Source: Jezberella montanilacus
GTDB lineage: Bacteria; Pseudomonadota; Gammaproteobacteria; Burkholderiales; Burkholderiaceae_B
DNA: 64,000 nt
Assembly: GCF_003003055.1 (NCBI RefSeq)
Contig: NZ_PVTV01000014.1
Span: 124,001 to 188,000 of the forward strand
Reading direction: 5' to 3'
The notes under the pieces are model-generated. The model did not search any database. It worked only from the letters and a program-made list of their open reading frames with translations, and was not told where the DNA came from. The position numbers and the translations under genes were made by a program. Positions 9,023 through 16,952 of this stretch are shown here, in pieces (within the stretch, counting starts at the first letter, position 1; the number at the start of each line of letters is the position of its first letter).

Positions 9023-10089
9023 GTGTTGTCTCCTGCAGCGCTCTGTGTAGCCAGCGATCTGGATTGGTTCATCTGCCCAATCGAAGCGGTGATGCGATCC
9101 AACAAACCTGTGGTCACGGCATTGCGCGCTCTTTCAAGAGCGCAACTAAAACCGTAAGCATCTGCTGATCCATGACTCTTGATGACCACACCACGCAAGC
9201 CAAGAAGAGCCGCTCCGTTGTATTGACGGTTATCTACTCGTTTGCGAAAACGGGACAACACAGGCAGTGCAGTCAAACCCATCAGGCGGGTCAACCAGCT
9301 TCGATTGAATTCTTCTTTAATCATGCTGCCGAGCATCCGAGCGAGACCTTCAGCAGACTTGAGGACAACATTACCAACAAAACCATCACAGACGACTACG
9401 TCGACGGTACCTTTGAAGATATCGTTACCCTCAACATTACCGTGAAAATTTAAACTACTCGCCCGCAACAAATCAGCTGCTTGCTTGACGACATCGTTAC
9501 CTTTGATAATTTCTTCGCCAATATTGAGCAAACCAACGGAGGGTCGATGATCACTTAGGTTGGCTTGCGCAAGCGCAATGCCCATGATGGCGAACTGAAA
9601 CAGGTGTTCAGCCGTGCAATCAACATTGGCCCCGAGGTCAAGCACGATCGTCGCACCGCCAATCTGATTGGGCAGCAAAGTGGCGATGGCAGGTCGGTCT
9701 ATCCCGTCGAGGGTTTTAAGGACATAGCGAGAAATCGCCATCCAGGCACCGGTGTTACCCGCCGACACACAGGCATCGGCCAAACCGTCTTTAACAAGTT
9801 GCGCAGCAACCCGCATGGATGAATCTTTTTTACGGCGCAAAGCGACTTCTACCGGATCATCCATCTGGACAACCTCAGATGCGGCGATTACCTGATACCT
9901 GGAGGGTTGCACATCCGGAAATGATTTTCTGGCTGCAGACAAAGCTGCCGCTAGCTCATCAGGTAAACCAACGAGAAGTAAAGACGCATCAGGATGCGTC
10001 TGGGCGAACGCCAGACAAGCGGGAATTGTGACGGGCAATCCCGAATCGCCCCCCATGCAATCAACAGCGATGCGAATGGCGTTCACCAC
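9019..10089 (-). CDS. plsX: Phosphate acyltransferase (PlsX)
   Basis: Makes acyl-phosphate from acyl-ACP for phospholipid synthesis. The protein is 356 aa. The N-terminus [13 protein letters not shown] and the later SAGNTGA, LLNIG.E..KGN and CDGFVGN segments are PlsX hallmarks. The start is one of two consecutive GTG codons (10089 or 10086); there is no clear ribosome site. Lies between rpmF and fabH, the conserved order in proteobacteria. Confidence 0.96.
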   Translation of the reverse strand: MVNAIRIAVDCMGGDSGLPVTIPACLAFAQTHPDASLLLVGLPDELAAALSAARKSFPDVQPSRYQVIAASEVVQMDDPVEVALRRKKDSSMRVAAQLVKDGLADACVSAGNTGAWMAISRYVLKTLDGIDRPAIATLLPNQIGGATIVLDLGANVDCTAEHLFQFAIMGIALAQANLSDHRPSVGLLNIGEEIIKGNDVVKQAADLLRASSLNFHGNVEGNDIFKGTVDVVVCDGFVGNVVLKSAEGLARMLGSMIKEEFNRSWLTRLMGLTALPVLSRFRKRVDNRQYNGAALLGLRGVVIKSHGSADAYGFSCALERARNAVTTGLLDRITASIGQMNQSRSLATQSAAGDNT

Positions 10090-10146
10090 GAATGATTAAC
10101 GCTTCACGCAAATGAGCAACATGGGCCGTTGGCCTGTAGACCAGAC

Positions 10147-10329
10147 TTATTCGTCAGCCTTGGTCTTCAGAACCTTGCGACCACGGTAAAAGCCATTTGG
10201 GCTGATATGGTGACGCAGGTGCTGCTCGCCAGTGTTTGGCTCAATCGCCGTTGGGGGATTGATGATGAAATCGTGTGAACGATGCATACCGCGCTTAGAC
10301 GGTGACTTTTTATTTTGCTGAACAGCCAT
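10147..10329 (-). CDS. rpmF: Ribosomal protein bL32
   Basis: Large-subunit ribosomal protein of 60 aa. Begins [20 protein letters not shown], the bL32 signature, and ends KTKADE. The ATG at 10329 has AGGAG about 6 bases upstream; the open frame extends further upstream but that part is not bL32-like. The cysteine zinc motif found in some bL32 proteins is absent. Confidence 0.97.
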   Translation of the reverse strand: MAVQQNKKSPSKRGMHRSHDFIINPPTAIEPNTGEQHLRHHISPNGFYRGRKVLKTKADE

Positions 10330-10424
10330 GACACTACTCCTGTGGATCTGCGAATTGTACGACAGACCGCTTAATGACAAACCACGCTTAGATACAACCT
10401 ACACAACAAACTGAATAACTATGT

Positions 10425-10964
10425 TTACTTGCTCTTAGCTTTGAGCTGCCCCAACACTGCAAAGGGGGAAGGCCGCTGCGCCGCTTCAGGCGGGTCAGCC
10501 GAACCCTCTGCGCTCACCGTTGCATCAACTGTACAAGCTTCATGCTTAGGGACATAGGGCACTTCTAAAATTAACTCGTCTTCTATCAATTCACCCACAT
10601 CAAACTTGGGTGAACCCAAAATTTTCTCCGGTGCGTCGGGATCATCATCTTCGAGATCATCCTGATCCAGTTCGGACTCTTGCCGCACCAGCTCAAGCGT
10701 GACCTGATGATCAATATCCAACCCTAGATCACCCAAACAGCGCTGGCATTCGAGTACCACATTCGCCTGCACGCTTAAACTTAACCGCGGACTGCCATCC
10801 AAGCCTCTTGAACCAATAAGCTTGTACTGCACCATGCTAGAGTCGGGCTGCCTTGGCAGGCCTTCAAGTAATCGCTGAAATCGGTGAACGTTAAACTCGC
10901 CAACAATCTCTTGCTCACGACGTGCAAATTCAATCGCATCGATATGTGGGGGATAACCGTGCAT
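10425..10964 (-). CDS. yceD: YceD/DUF177 family protein, 23S rRNA accumulation
   Basis: A 179-aa protein of the family linked to 23S rRNA accumulation and always next to rpmF. It shows the CQRCLGDL pair of cysteines near residue 83 and a later HEAC cysteine. It also has an acidic stretch (DQDDLEDDDPDAPE) and the FDVGELIEDELILEVPYVPKH core, which is the family signature. The C-terminal 30 residues are an Ala/Pro-rich tail. First gene of the minus-strand fab block; the promoter is at 10999-11028. Confidence 0.92.
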   Translation of the reverse strand: MHGYPPHIDAIEFARREQEIVGEFNVHRFQRLLEGLPRQPDSSMVQYKLIGSRGLDGSPRLSLSVQANVVLECQRCLGDLGLDIDHQVTLELVRQESELDQDDLEDDDPDAPEKILGSPKFDVGELIEDELILEVPYVPKHEACTVDATVSAEGSADPPEAAQRPSPFAVLGQLKAKSK

Positions 10965-10998
10965 ATAGCCATCCGAGCAAAAAGCGGCAAAGCATCAG

Positions 10999-11028
10999 AT
11001 AATAACGTGTTTTTACTCACATCGTCAA
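10999..11028 (-). promoter_or_regulatory. Sigma70-type promoter of the yceD-rpmF-plsX-fab block
   Basis: On the minus strand TTGACG (11028-11023), an 18-base spacer and TATTAT (11004-10999). The implied start is near 10992, about 28 bases before yceD. It lies in the 79-base gap shared with the divergent maf gene. The plus strand has GATAAT overlapping the same -10 but no convincing -35. Confidence 0.65.
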
Positions 11029-11043
11029 TAAAGGCGACTCACC

Positions 11044-11649
11044 ATGTCAGACGTTCGCCACACGTTAATCCTCGGCTCCAGTTCCCGCTACCGTCAAGAA
11101 TTACTAAAAAGACTAAAAATTCCTTTTCTATCAATTAGCCCTGAAATTGACGAGACACCCAAAGCGGGCGAAGCCCCGTTAGCTCTGGCACTCAGATTAT
11201 CCAAAGAAAAAGCGCTTGCCATCGCACAACTCCACCCGAATGCCATTGTCATCGGTGCAGATCAGGTCGCCAGTTTAGGTGACACCCCAATTGGTAAACC
11301 AGGTAGCAGGCAGGCCGCTCGCGACCAACTTCGGCTGCTATCCGGTCAAACTGTGGTTTTTCATAGCGCCATGACGGTGATTCACAAGGGTTCAATTCAA
11401 ACGATCGATACACCAACCACCTGTGTGTTTCGCCCCTTGTCTGCCCAAGCCATCGCACGCTACGTTGATATCGATGAGCCCTGGGATACTGCAGGTGCGG
11501 CGAAAGCAGAATGTCTTGGTATCGCGTTAATGGAAAGCATGACCAGCAACGACCCCACCGCTATTATTGGGCTCCCGCTCATCACCTTGACCAGCATGTT
11601 GCGGCACGTAGGGCTGGATCCACTCGAACAGGCACACCTTGACCTATGA
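11044..11649 (+). CDS. yceF: Maf-family nucleotide pyrophosphatase (YceF type)
   Basis: Hydrolyses modified nucleoside triphosphates; the YceF subfamily prefers 7-methyl-GTP. The 201-aa protein has the Maf signature LGSSSRYRQELL at the N-terminus, then EIDET, the IVIGADQV motif with the catalytic Asp and GKP. The C-terminal half has WDTAGAAKAE and GLPLITL, closer to YceF than to YhdE. Divergent from yceD, as in E. coli where yceF and yceD are back to back. Its stop overlaps the next gene by 4 bases. Confidence 0.93.
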   Translation: MSDVRHTLILGSSSRYRQELLKRLKIPFLSISPEIDETPKAGEAPLALALRLSKEKALAIAQLHPNAIVIGADQVASLGDTPIGKPGSRQAARDQLRLLSGQTVVFHSAMTVIHKGSIQTIDTPTTCVFRPLSAQAIARYVDIDEPWDTAGAAKAECLGIALMESMTSNDPTAIIGLPLITLTSMLRHVGLDPLEQAHLDL

Positions 11650-12368
11650 CCTCAACTTTCGGCACGCTCCATTTGATTCCCGTTGGCTTAGGCGAAGCAG
11701 AGATTGCGCAATGGTTGCCCAATGCGGCGCAAGCGCAAGCGGCGTCGCTGACCACCTTCATTGCCGAAAATGCCAAAACAGCTCGAGCGTTTTTAAAGCT
11801 AACCCCGCTAACCCGAGCGCTACAAGAGATCACGATTCATGAACTGGGTCACAAAGTTGACGATAAAACGCTGACAAGCTGGTTGCAGCCCTTACGTCAA
11901 GGGATTGATATTGGCGTCGTCTCTGAAGCAGGGTGCCCCGCTGTGGCAGACCCGGGCGCCAGGGTTGTTGCCTTGGCTCATCAATGGGGCGTCAGAGTCA
12001 AGCCCTGGGTAGGTCCTTCTTCTATCCTGCTTGGCTTGATGGCCAGTGGCCTAGACGGGCAACGTTTCGCTTTTCACGGTTACGCCCCAGTCGATGCAAC
12101 GGATCGCGCCCGGCAAATCAAAGTCTGGGAACAAACATCAGCCAAGCAAAAACAAACTCAGCTGTTAATTGAAACGCCGTACCGCAATCAGGCTATGTTT
12201 GGTTCGTTAATCGAGCAGCTGAAAGGCAATACACGCTTATGCGTTGCCCGCTCATTAACAACCGCAAATGAGTTTGTCAGAACCCTCACGATCAATCAAT
12301 GGAAGACCACTACTGCGCCTGATCTTGATAAACATCCAACCCTCTTTCTTTTTCTAGCAGGCGAATAA
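11646..12368 (+). CDS. SAM-dependent methyltransferase of the tetrapyrrole-methylase/RsmI-like fold
   Basis: A 240-aa protein starting TLHLIPVGLGE. It has VVSEAGCPAVADPGARVV (residues about 90-107), which is the SAM-binding EAG.P.ISDPG loop of RsmI-type enzymes, followed by GPSSILLGLMASG and FAFHGYAP. It is shorter and more diverged than RsmI itself, so the substrate is unknown. The maf neighbour is a recurrent partner in betaproteobacteria. It starts on the maf stop (ATGA) and ends on the amidase start (TAATG), so the three genes form one tight operon. Confidence 0.85.
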   Translation: MTSTFGTLHLIPVGLGEAEIAQWLPNAAQAQAASLTTFIAENAKTARAFLKLTPLTRALQEITIHELGHKVDDKTLTSWLQPLRQGIDIGVVSEAGCPAVADPGARVVALAHQWGVRVKPWVGPSSILLGLMASGLDGQRFAFHGYAPVDATDRARQIKVWEQTSAKQKQTQLLIETPYRNQAMFGSLIEQLKGNTRLCVARSLTTANEFVRTLTINQWKTTTAPDLDKHPTLFLFLAGE

Positions 12369-13237
12369 TGTCCCGCTCAGTGCTTGGGCGTGAGTCTCTG
12401 TCTCGTCGCATCAGATGCAATCGCATGCTGGTATTAGCCTTGGTCTCTGCATTGCTCGCAGGCTGTGCACCCACCTCATCCCAGCTGATGGGTAGTCTGG
12501 TCATTGACGAATCATTATCCTCGAAAGCAAAAAAAAGCAGAGTCGAAATTATTGTTCTGCACTACACGGCGTCAAACACACCCATCGCGAAGCTGACACT
12601 GACACAAGAAGAAGTCAGCGCCCATTATTTAGTGACTGATGACAGTCCACCCGTCATTTATCGCCTTGTGCCTGAGACGTATAGTGCCTGGCACGCTGGG
12701 GAAAGCAGTTGGTATGGCAAGTCTGCACTAAATTCTAATTCGATCGGTATCGAGATCGTTCACCCGGGATGGGCTAAAAACTCGACAGGCGAGCTTGGAC
12801 CGACCTACCCGAATGACCAAATCGACATGGTCATCAAACTAGTCAAAGACATTGCAAAACGATATCAGATCACCCCAGAGAACATTGTTGGGCACAGTGA
12901 CGTCGCTCCTTCAAGAAAACTAGATCCAGGGCCTGCTTTTCCCTGGAAGCAATTAGCTGAAGCAGGCCTGGGCCGCTGGTTCAACGAAACTCAAGCTAAC
13001 CAGAATCTGCAAAAATTTAATACCCGCAGCATCCCTGATGCGCGATGGTTTCAGACAGAACTCAAACGAGTGGGCTATGGGGTAACTGAAACGGGCGTGC
13101 TTGACGGCCAGACCAAAGCTGCCATCAATGCGTTTCAACTGCACTACCGCCCGAGTCAGGTGTCTGGGTTGCCGGACGCTGAAACAGCAGCTCGTTTGTT
13201 GGCATTGCCAACAGCTGGCACGGGGCTGAATTTTTGA
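12368..13237 (+). CDS. N-acetylmuramoyl-L-alanine amidase lipoprotein (AmiD-like)
   Basis: Cleaves the amide between MurNAc and the stem peptide, probably anchored in the outer membrane. The 289-aa protein has a lipobox LLAGC with Cys33, then an Amidase_2 domain with zinc ligands His65 (IVLHYTAS), His176 (VGHSDVAP) and Asp186 (KLDPGPAFPW). A C-terminal peptidoglycan-binding-1 domain (about 225-280, with GVLDGQTKAAINAFQ) follows. This order matches E. coli AmiD. Its 3' end overlaps the 3' end of convergent msrQ by 82 bases. Confidence 0.92.
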   Translation: MSRSVLGRESLSRRIRCNRMLVLALVSALLAGCAPTSSQLMGSLVIDESLSSKAKKSRVEIIVLHYTASNTPIAKLTLTQEEVSAHYLVTDDSPPVIYRLVPETYSAWHAGESSWYGKSALNSNSIGIEIVHPGWAKNSTGELGPTYPNDQIDMVIKLVKDIAKRYQITPENIVGHSDVAPSRKLDPGPAFPWKQLAEAGLGRWFNETQANQNLQKFNTRSIPDARWFQTELKRVGYGVTETGVLDGQTKAAINAFQLHYRPSQVSGLPDAETAARLLALPTAGTGLNF

Positions 13238-13827
13238 CGACCCCACCTAACAAAGCGCCAGGCCAGCAGTAAAAACAACACACCAGCATAGATCGATACC
13301 TCTTGAAAGTTGTGTTTACCCGCCTTGTGCCACCAATAATGCAAAATCGCCAGACACCCTATCAGGTAGACCAGCTGATGCAGACGCTGCCAACGTTTGC
13401 CCAGTCGTTTCATTGAAAACTGATTCGAGGTTATCGCCAGCGCGGTCATCGTGAGAAATGCGACCATCCCAACCAGAATGAAAGGTCTCTTGGCGATATC
13501 AGTCAGCATATCGGTCAGATCAAAGCCTTGATCCCACCCGCTCCAGGCCAGCATATGCAACGTACAGTAAAAAAACGCAAACAAGCCACACATGCGTCTG
13601 AGTCGAACGAGAGCAGGTTGCTGGAAGACCTGGCGCACGGGTGTAATAGAAAGCGTGACGAGCAGACAGACGAGTGTCCATGTGCCAGCAGAACGAGTCA
13701 AGAACTCAACAGGGTTTGCGGTCAGGTCATCGTTAATGCCCAACCAGACCCAGCGAACAATTGGCAACAAACCAAGTAAAAACAAGATGGGCTTTAGACG
13801 GCCGACCTGCTTGGCAGATAGCGACAT
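13156..13827 (-). CDS. msrQ: MsrQ, haem-binding membrane subunit of the MsrPQ sulfoxide reductase
   Basis: Passes quinol electrons to periplasmic MsrP. About 223 aa from ATG 13827, which lies one base after the msrP stop; the frame is open 21 codons upstream inside msrP but those are not MsrQ-like. Several membrane helices are visible (PILFLLGLLPIVRWVW, TWTLVCLLVTLSITP, ILVGMVAFLTMTALAIT, SIYAGVLFLLLAWRF). Haem-ligand candidates are His in CTLHMLAW and in LHQLVYLIGCLAILHYWW. The last 82 bases overlap the convergent amidase gene. Confidence 0.93.
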   Translation of the reverse strand: MSLSAKQVGRLKPILFLLGLLPIVRWVWLGINDDLTANPVEFLTRSAGTWTLVCLLVTLSITPVRQVFQQPALVRLRRMCGLFAFFYCTLHMLAWSGWDQGFDLTDMLTDIAKRPFILVGMVAFLTMTALAITSNQFSMKRLGKRWQRLHQLVYLIGCLAILHYWWHKAGKHNFQEVSIYAGVLFLLLAWRFVRWGRQKFSPVPAVGNANKRAAVSASGNPDT

Positions 13828-13828
13828 A

Positions 13829-14797
13829 TCAGTAGTTCTTTGCGAGATCCATGCCTTGATACAGCGAGGCAACTTCGGTCTGGTAACCATTGAACATCAG
13901 CGTTTTTCTGCGTTTACTAAATAAGCCATCTTCACCAATCCGTCTCTCGGTCGCTTGGCTCCAGCGCGGATGCGAGACATCTGGATTCACATTCGCATAA
14001 AACCCATATTCACCAGCTGCCGCCTTCATCCAGCTAGAGACGGGCATCTTCTCGACTAAACGGATCTTGACGATGGATTTGGCGGATTTGAAACCGTATT
14101 TCCAAGGCACCACGGCACGCACCGGGGCACCATTCTGGTTTGGCAAGACTTTGCCATACAGCCCAAGCGTCAACAGCGTCAGAGGATGCATGGCTTCGTC
14201 CATCCGAAGACCTTCGTTGTAAGGCCACTGGATCACGCGCGAATTTACCCCTGGCATATTGTCTGGTTGCAGCGCCGTGATGAACTCGACGTATTTTGCG
14301 TTACCTGTTGGTTGGACTTGCTTGAGCAACTCAGATAATGAATAACCAATCCACGGTATGACCATGGACCAGCCCTCGACACAACGCATGCGATAGATGC
14401 GTTCTTCAAGGGGTGCGAGTTTACGCAAGTCCTCGATATCAAACGTTTTGGGTTGTGCGACCTCACCCTCAATTGTGAGCTTCCAGGGAGTGGTTTGCAA
14501 GGTATGAGCGTGTTGAACTGGATCGCCTTTATCCAAACCGAACTCGTAATAATTGTTATACGAAACAACGTCTTTCTCAGGGGTTGGGGTCTCCATGACC
14601 AGAAATCTGGTATTTGGTGTCGCGCTCAACTTATCTAACGGTTTGGGCGCAGCGGCAAACAAGTCTGTCGACAAGCCCGTCAATCCCAGGGTGGCAGCGG
14701 TCAGCCCAGCTGTTTTCATCCAGTCACGACGCGATTGCCAGACGGATTCTGGGGTGATTTCTTTGCTTGATACTTTTGGGTAACGATATACAGACAT
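13829..14797 (-). CDS. msrP: MsrP, periplasmic molybdoenzyme methionine-sulfoxide reductase
   Basis: Repairs oxidised methionine in envelope proteins with a molybdopterin cofactor. The 322-aa protein has a twin-arginine signal [11 protein letters not shown] near residue 22, the sulfite-oxidase fold, and the molybdenum ligand Cys139 in [11 protein letters not shown]. The GGGGATC motif about 6 bases before ATG 14797 is a good ribosome site. Co-transcribed with msrQ and probably with gph upstream (48-base gap containing a GCGTC/GACGC hairpin without a T-run). Confidence 0.96.
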   Translation of the reverse strand: MSVYRYPKVSSKEITPESVWQSRRDWMKTAGLTAATLGLTGLSTDLFAAAPKPLDKLSATPNTRFLVMETPTPEKDVVSYNNYYEFGLDKGDPVQHAHTLQTTPWKLTIEGEVAQPKTFDIEDLRKLAPLEERIYRMRCVEGWSMVIPWIGYSLSELLKQVQPTGNAKYVEFITALQPDNMPGVNSRVIQWPYNEGLRMDEAMHPLTLLTLGLYGKVLPNQNGAPVRAVVPWKYGFKSAKSIVKIRLVEKMPVSSWMKAAAGEYGFYANVNPDVSHPRWSQATERRIGEDGLFSKRRKTLMFNGYQTEVASLYQGMDLAKNY

Positions 14798-14845
14798 TCT
14801 GATCCCCTTTTGCGTCGGACTGGTTGGACGCTTAGTTTGACCGCA

Positions 14846-15514
14846 TTAAATAGATTGTGGCCCTGTTCTCGCTAATAGCCAAGCTTGTAACGCTGAAATA
14901 TCTGACACCATGGCCGCGTGCGGCTGCGTTTGTAACGATTCTGGTGGGTGCGCACCATACGTTACGCCAACCCCGTGGATGCCCGCGTTAGCGGCCATCT
15001 GCAGGTCGTGCGAAGTATCCCCCACCATCACTACCTGATCTGGTGTGACCATGAGTTCATCCATCAGTTCAAGCAACATGCCCGGATGAGGCTTGCCGAA
15101 GGTTTCATCAGCACACCGGGTCGCTGCGAACTTGTCATGCAAGGCAGTCGTTGCCAGCGCTCGGTTCAAGCCAACCCGACTTTTACCCGTCGCGACAGCC
15201 AGCGTGACGTCCTGAGCTCTCAAGGCGTCGAGCATTTCGATTGCCCCGTCAAACAGTTTTAATGCCTGGTCTTTGGCTAAATAATGGTGGCGGTAGCGCT
15301 CAAGAAACAAGGGCTCGAGACTTTTGGTCAGCTGTGGGACTGCTTTACGCAGCGCGGGTTCAAGCGACAAGCCAATGACCCAAGCCGCCTCAGCAAGCGT
15401 AGGAACAGGCAATTCAAGATCTCGACAGGCACTTTGGATCGCGACTGCGATACCGTGAGTCGAATCCATGAGGGTTCCGTCCCAATCGAACACAACAACT
15501 GAATAAGGTTTCAT
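14846..15514 (-). CDS. gph: HAD-family phosphatase, phosphoglycolate phosphatase-like
   Basis: A 222-aa HAD hydrolase with motif I VVFDWDGTLMDS (Asp10, Asp12), motif II VATGKS, and motifs III/IV around GKPHPGM and MVGDTSHD. An alpha-helical cap lies between motifs I and II. The gene position just after rluC is conserved in betaproteobacteria and the protein is usually called Gph, but substrate specificity cannot be read from sequence. Confidence 0.85.
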   Translation of the reverse strand: MKPYSVVVFDWDGTLMDSTHGIAVAIQSACRDLELPVPTLAEAAWVIGLSLEPALRKAVPQLTKSLEPLFLERYRHHYLAKDQALKLFDGAIEMLDALRAQDVTLAVATGKSRVGLNRALATTALHDKFAATRCADETFGKPHPGMLLELMDELMVTPDQVVMVGDTSHDLQMAANAGIHGVGVTYGAHPPESLQTQPHAAMVSDISALQAWLLARTGPQSI

Positions 15515-15534
15515 TGGTTAAGCAACTAACTGGT

Positions 15535-16503
15535 TTATTTGCCGGCTCGCTGTTCAAGTGTTGCGAGGATTAGCTCGCACGCACTGGGTAGGGGTGCCGT
15601 CAATATTAGCGGGTCTTTCGTGATTGGGTGCGGCATATCCAACCGGTGGGCATGCAAGAACATTCTATTGAATCCTAGCAGACGAAAGCGATCTTTTGTG
15701 TCATCTTGACCATACTTGTCGTCCCCCACAATGGGGAAGCCACTCGCGGCCAGATGTACTCGAATCTGATGCGTTCGTCCGGTGCGCAGCTCCGCATCGA
15801 CCAGGCTGAATTCGCCAAAGCGTTTAACTTTAGACACGATAGTGTGGGATGCTTGCCCTTGCGGATCAACTTTAACCCTGCGCTCACCCGACTGGGTTGT
15901 CCATTTAGCCAGGTTTAACTTAATGTGCTGCCTATCATTAACCCAGTCGCCTTCAACGAGGGCAAAGTAATGCTTGTGCCCTAAACCTTCCCTAAACATT
16001 TCGTGCAAGCCAAGTAAGGCGTTGCGTTTCTTTGCGATCAGTAACAATCCAGAGGTATCCCTGTCCAAGCGATGGGCGAGTTCCAGAAACTTCGCGTCCG
16101 GGCGAGCCATACGCAGCTGCTCAATGACTCCGAACGAGACGCCGCTGCCACCATGCACGGCCACGCCAGCGGGCTTATCGATCACCAGCAGGCCTTCATC
16201 CTCAAAAACCACTGGAAACTCAGCTGCCGGAACATGCTGTGTCTGATTAGGGGTCGGCAGGCGCATCGGTGGCACACGAACCATATCCCCGAGTTTGAGT
16301 TTTACGTCTGGTGAAACTCGCCCTTTATTGATGCGAACCTCGCCACCTCTCACCGCCTTATAAATGTGACTTTTGGGCACACCCTTGCACAACCTGAGCA
16401 GAAAATTATCCAGCCGCTGGCCTTCATGCTCGACGGTCACCTCGACAAGACGAACAACAGGCGTTTTTTCGTGCTCAGCATGAGGTTTTTTCGGTAAAAC
16501 CAT
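15535..16503 (-). CDS. rluC: 23S rRNA pseudouridine synthase RluC
   Basis: Converts U955, U2504 and U2580 of 23S rRNA to pseudouridine in E. coli. About 322 aa with an N-terminal S4 domain (GQRLDNFLLRL, VPKSHIYKAVRGGEVRIN) and the RluA-type catalytic motif ELAHRLDRDTSGLLL with the active Asp, followed by RTGRTHQIRVH. Three in-frame ATGs exist (16533, 16518, 16503) without strong ribosome sites. I choose 16503 because the family begins close to it and because 16533 would lie inside the rne -10 element. Confidence 0.93.
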   Translation of the reverse strand: MVLPKKPHAEHEKTPVVRLVEVTVEHEGQRLDNFLLRLCKGVPKSHIYKAVRGGEVRINKGRVSPDVKLKLGDMVRVPPMRLPTPNQTQHVPAAEFPVVFEDEGLLVIDKPAGVAVHGGSGVSFGVIEQLRMARPDAKFLELAHRLDRDTSGLLLIAKKRNALLGLHEMFREGLGHKHYFALVEGDWVNDRQHIKLNLAKWTTQSGERRVKVDPQGQASHTIVSKVKRFGEFSLVDAELRTGRTHQIRVHLAASGFPIVGDDKYGQDDTKDRFRLLGFNRMFLHAHRLDMPHPITKDPLILTAPLPSACELILATLEQRAGK

Positions 16504-16510
16504 GTTTTCT

Positions 16511-16538
16511 TTGCGCATTACGAAAAGCGGCATATAAT
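16511..16538 (+). promoter_or_regulatory. Candidate sigma70 promoter of rne
   Basis: TTGCGC (16511-16516), a 16-base spacer, and a perfect TATAAT (16533-16538). The implied start is near 16545, giving a 5' leader of about 408 bases before rne. In E. coli rne is also read divergently from rluC with a 361-base leader. No other plus-strand promoter this good is visible in the gap. Confidence 0.6.
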
Positions 16539-16540
16539 CG

Positions 16541-16952
16541 GGAGGCCTTTAAGGGATAAGAAAGCCCTCCGGCGTAGAGATGCAGACTTATATGTCGCGT
16601 CTCCGTCTGGATCGCGAACGACATTGTACCGTTTGCTTTTTTGTCCCTCGGGTAACTGGTTGCTGATCCTTTTTCAGCAAGACACCGTCGTATCCCTGCA
16701 CCAGGTGGTTGTGATTTTTTCGCCTGTTGTTCTCAGCATTTATTTAATACTGTCACCCACTATTGTGATTCTGACCTTTCTGCTGAATGAACCGAGCGCC
16801 TCTGTGCGCACTGTGCTGGTCTGACCGACCTAAAACCTTGCGCGCCTGTCTATGGCGCGAGGCCTGTCTTGTTCGTTTGAGTGCTTCGCCCCTGGTTTCC
16901 CGTGGTGGCTTGTCGCCTTTGCGATTTGCCAATAGAAACGGAGAAACCACAA
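16541..16952 (+). promoter_or_regulatory. Long structured 5' leader of rne
   Basis: A gap of about 410 bases with no convincing gene. Hairpins visible by eye: 16541-16570 (GGAGG/CCTCC and CTTT/AAAG separated by one C-C mismatch, 10-base loop) and 16577-16603 (GAGATGC/GCGTCTC with an inner GAC/GTC). A third, near 16842-16858, pairs GCGCC with GGCGC. In E. coli RNase E cleaves its own leader to autoregulate, and hairpins there are the recognition element. The equivalent role here is inferred. A TTG-started frame of 66 codons inside (16624-16824) has no coding support. Confidence 0.5.

Noticed and set aside
10124-10134. GGCC-GTT-GGCC in the plsX-rpmF gap as a terminator
   Set aside because: Four-base stem without T-run inside a co-oriented operon.
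14798-14845. GCGTC/GACGC hairpin between gph and msrP as a terminator
   Set aside because: Followed by AAAAGGGG on the transcribed strand, which is the ribosome site of msrP rather than a T-run.
16624-16824. 66-codon hydrophobic frame in the rne leader
   Set aside because: TTG start without ribosome site, product is a run of Val/Leu/Ile from a T-rich leader; the RNA-structure explanation fits better.
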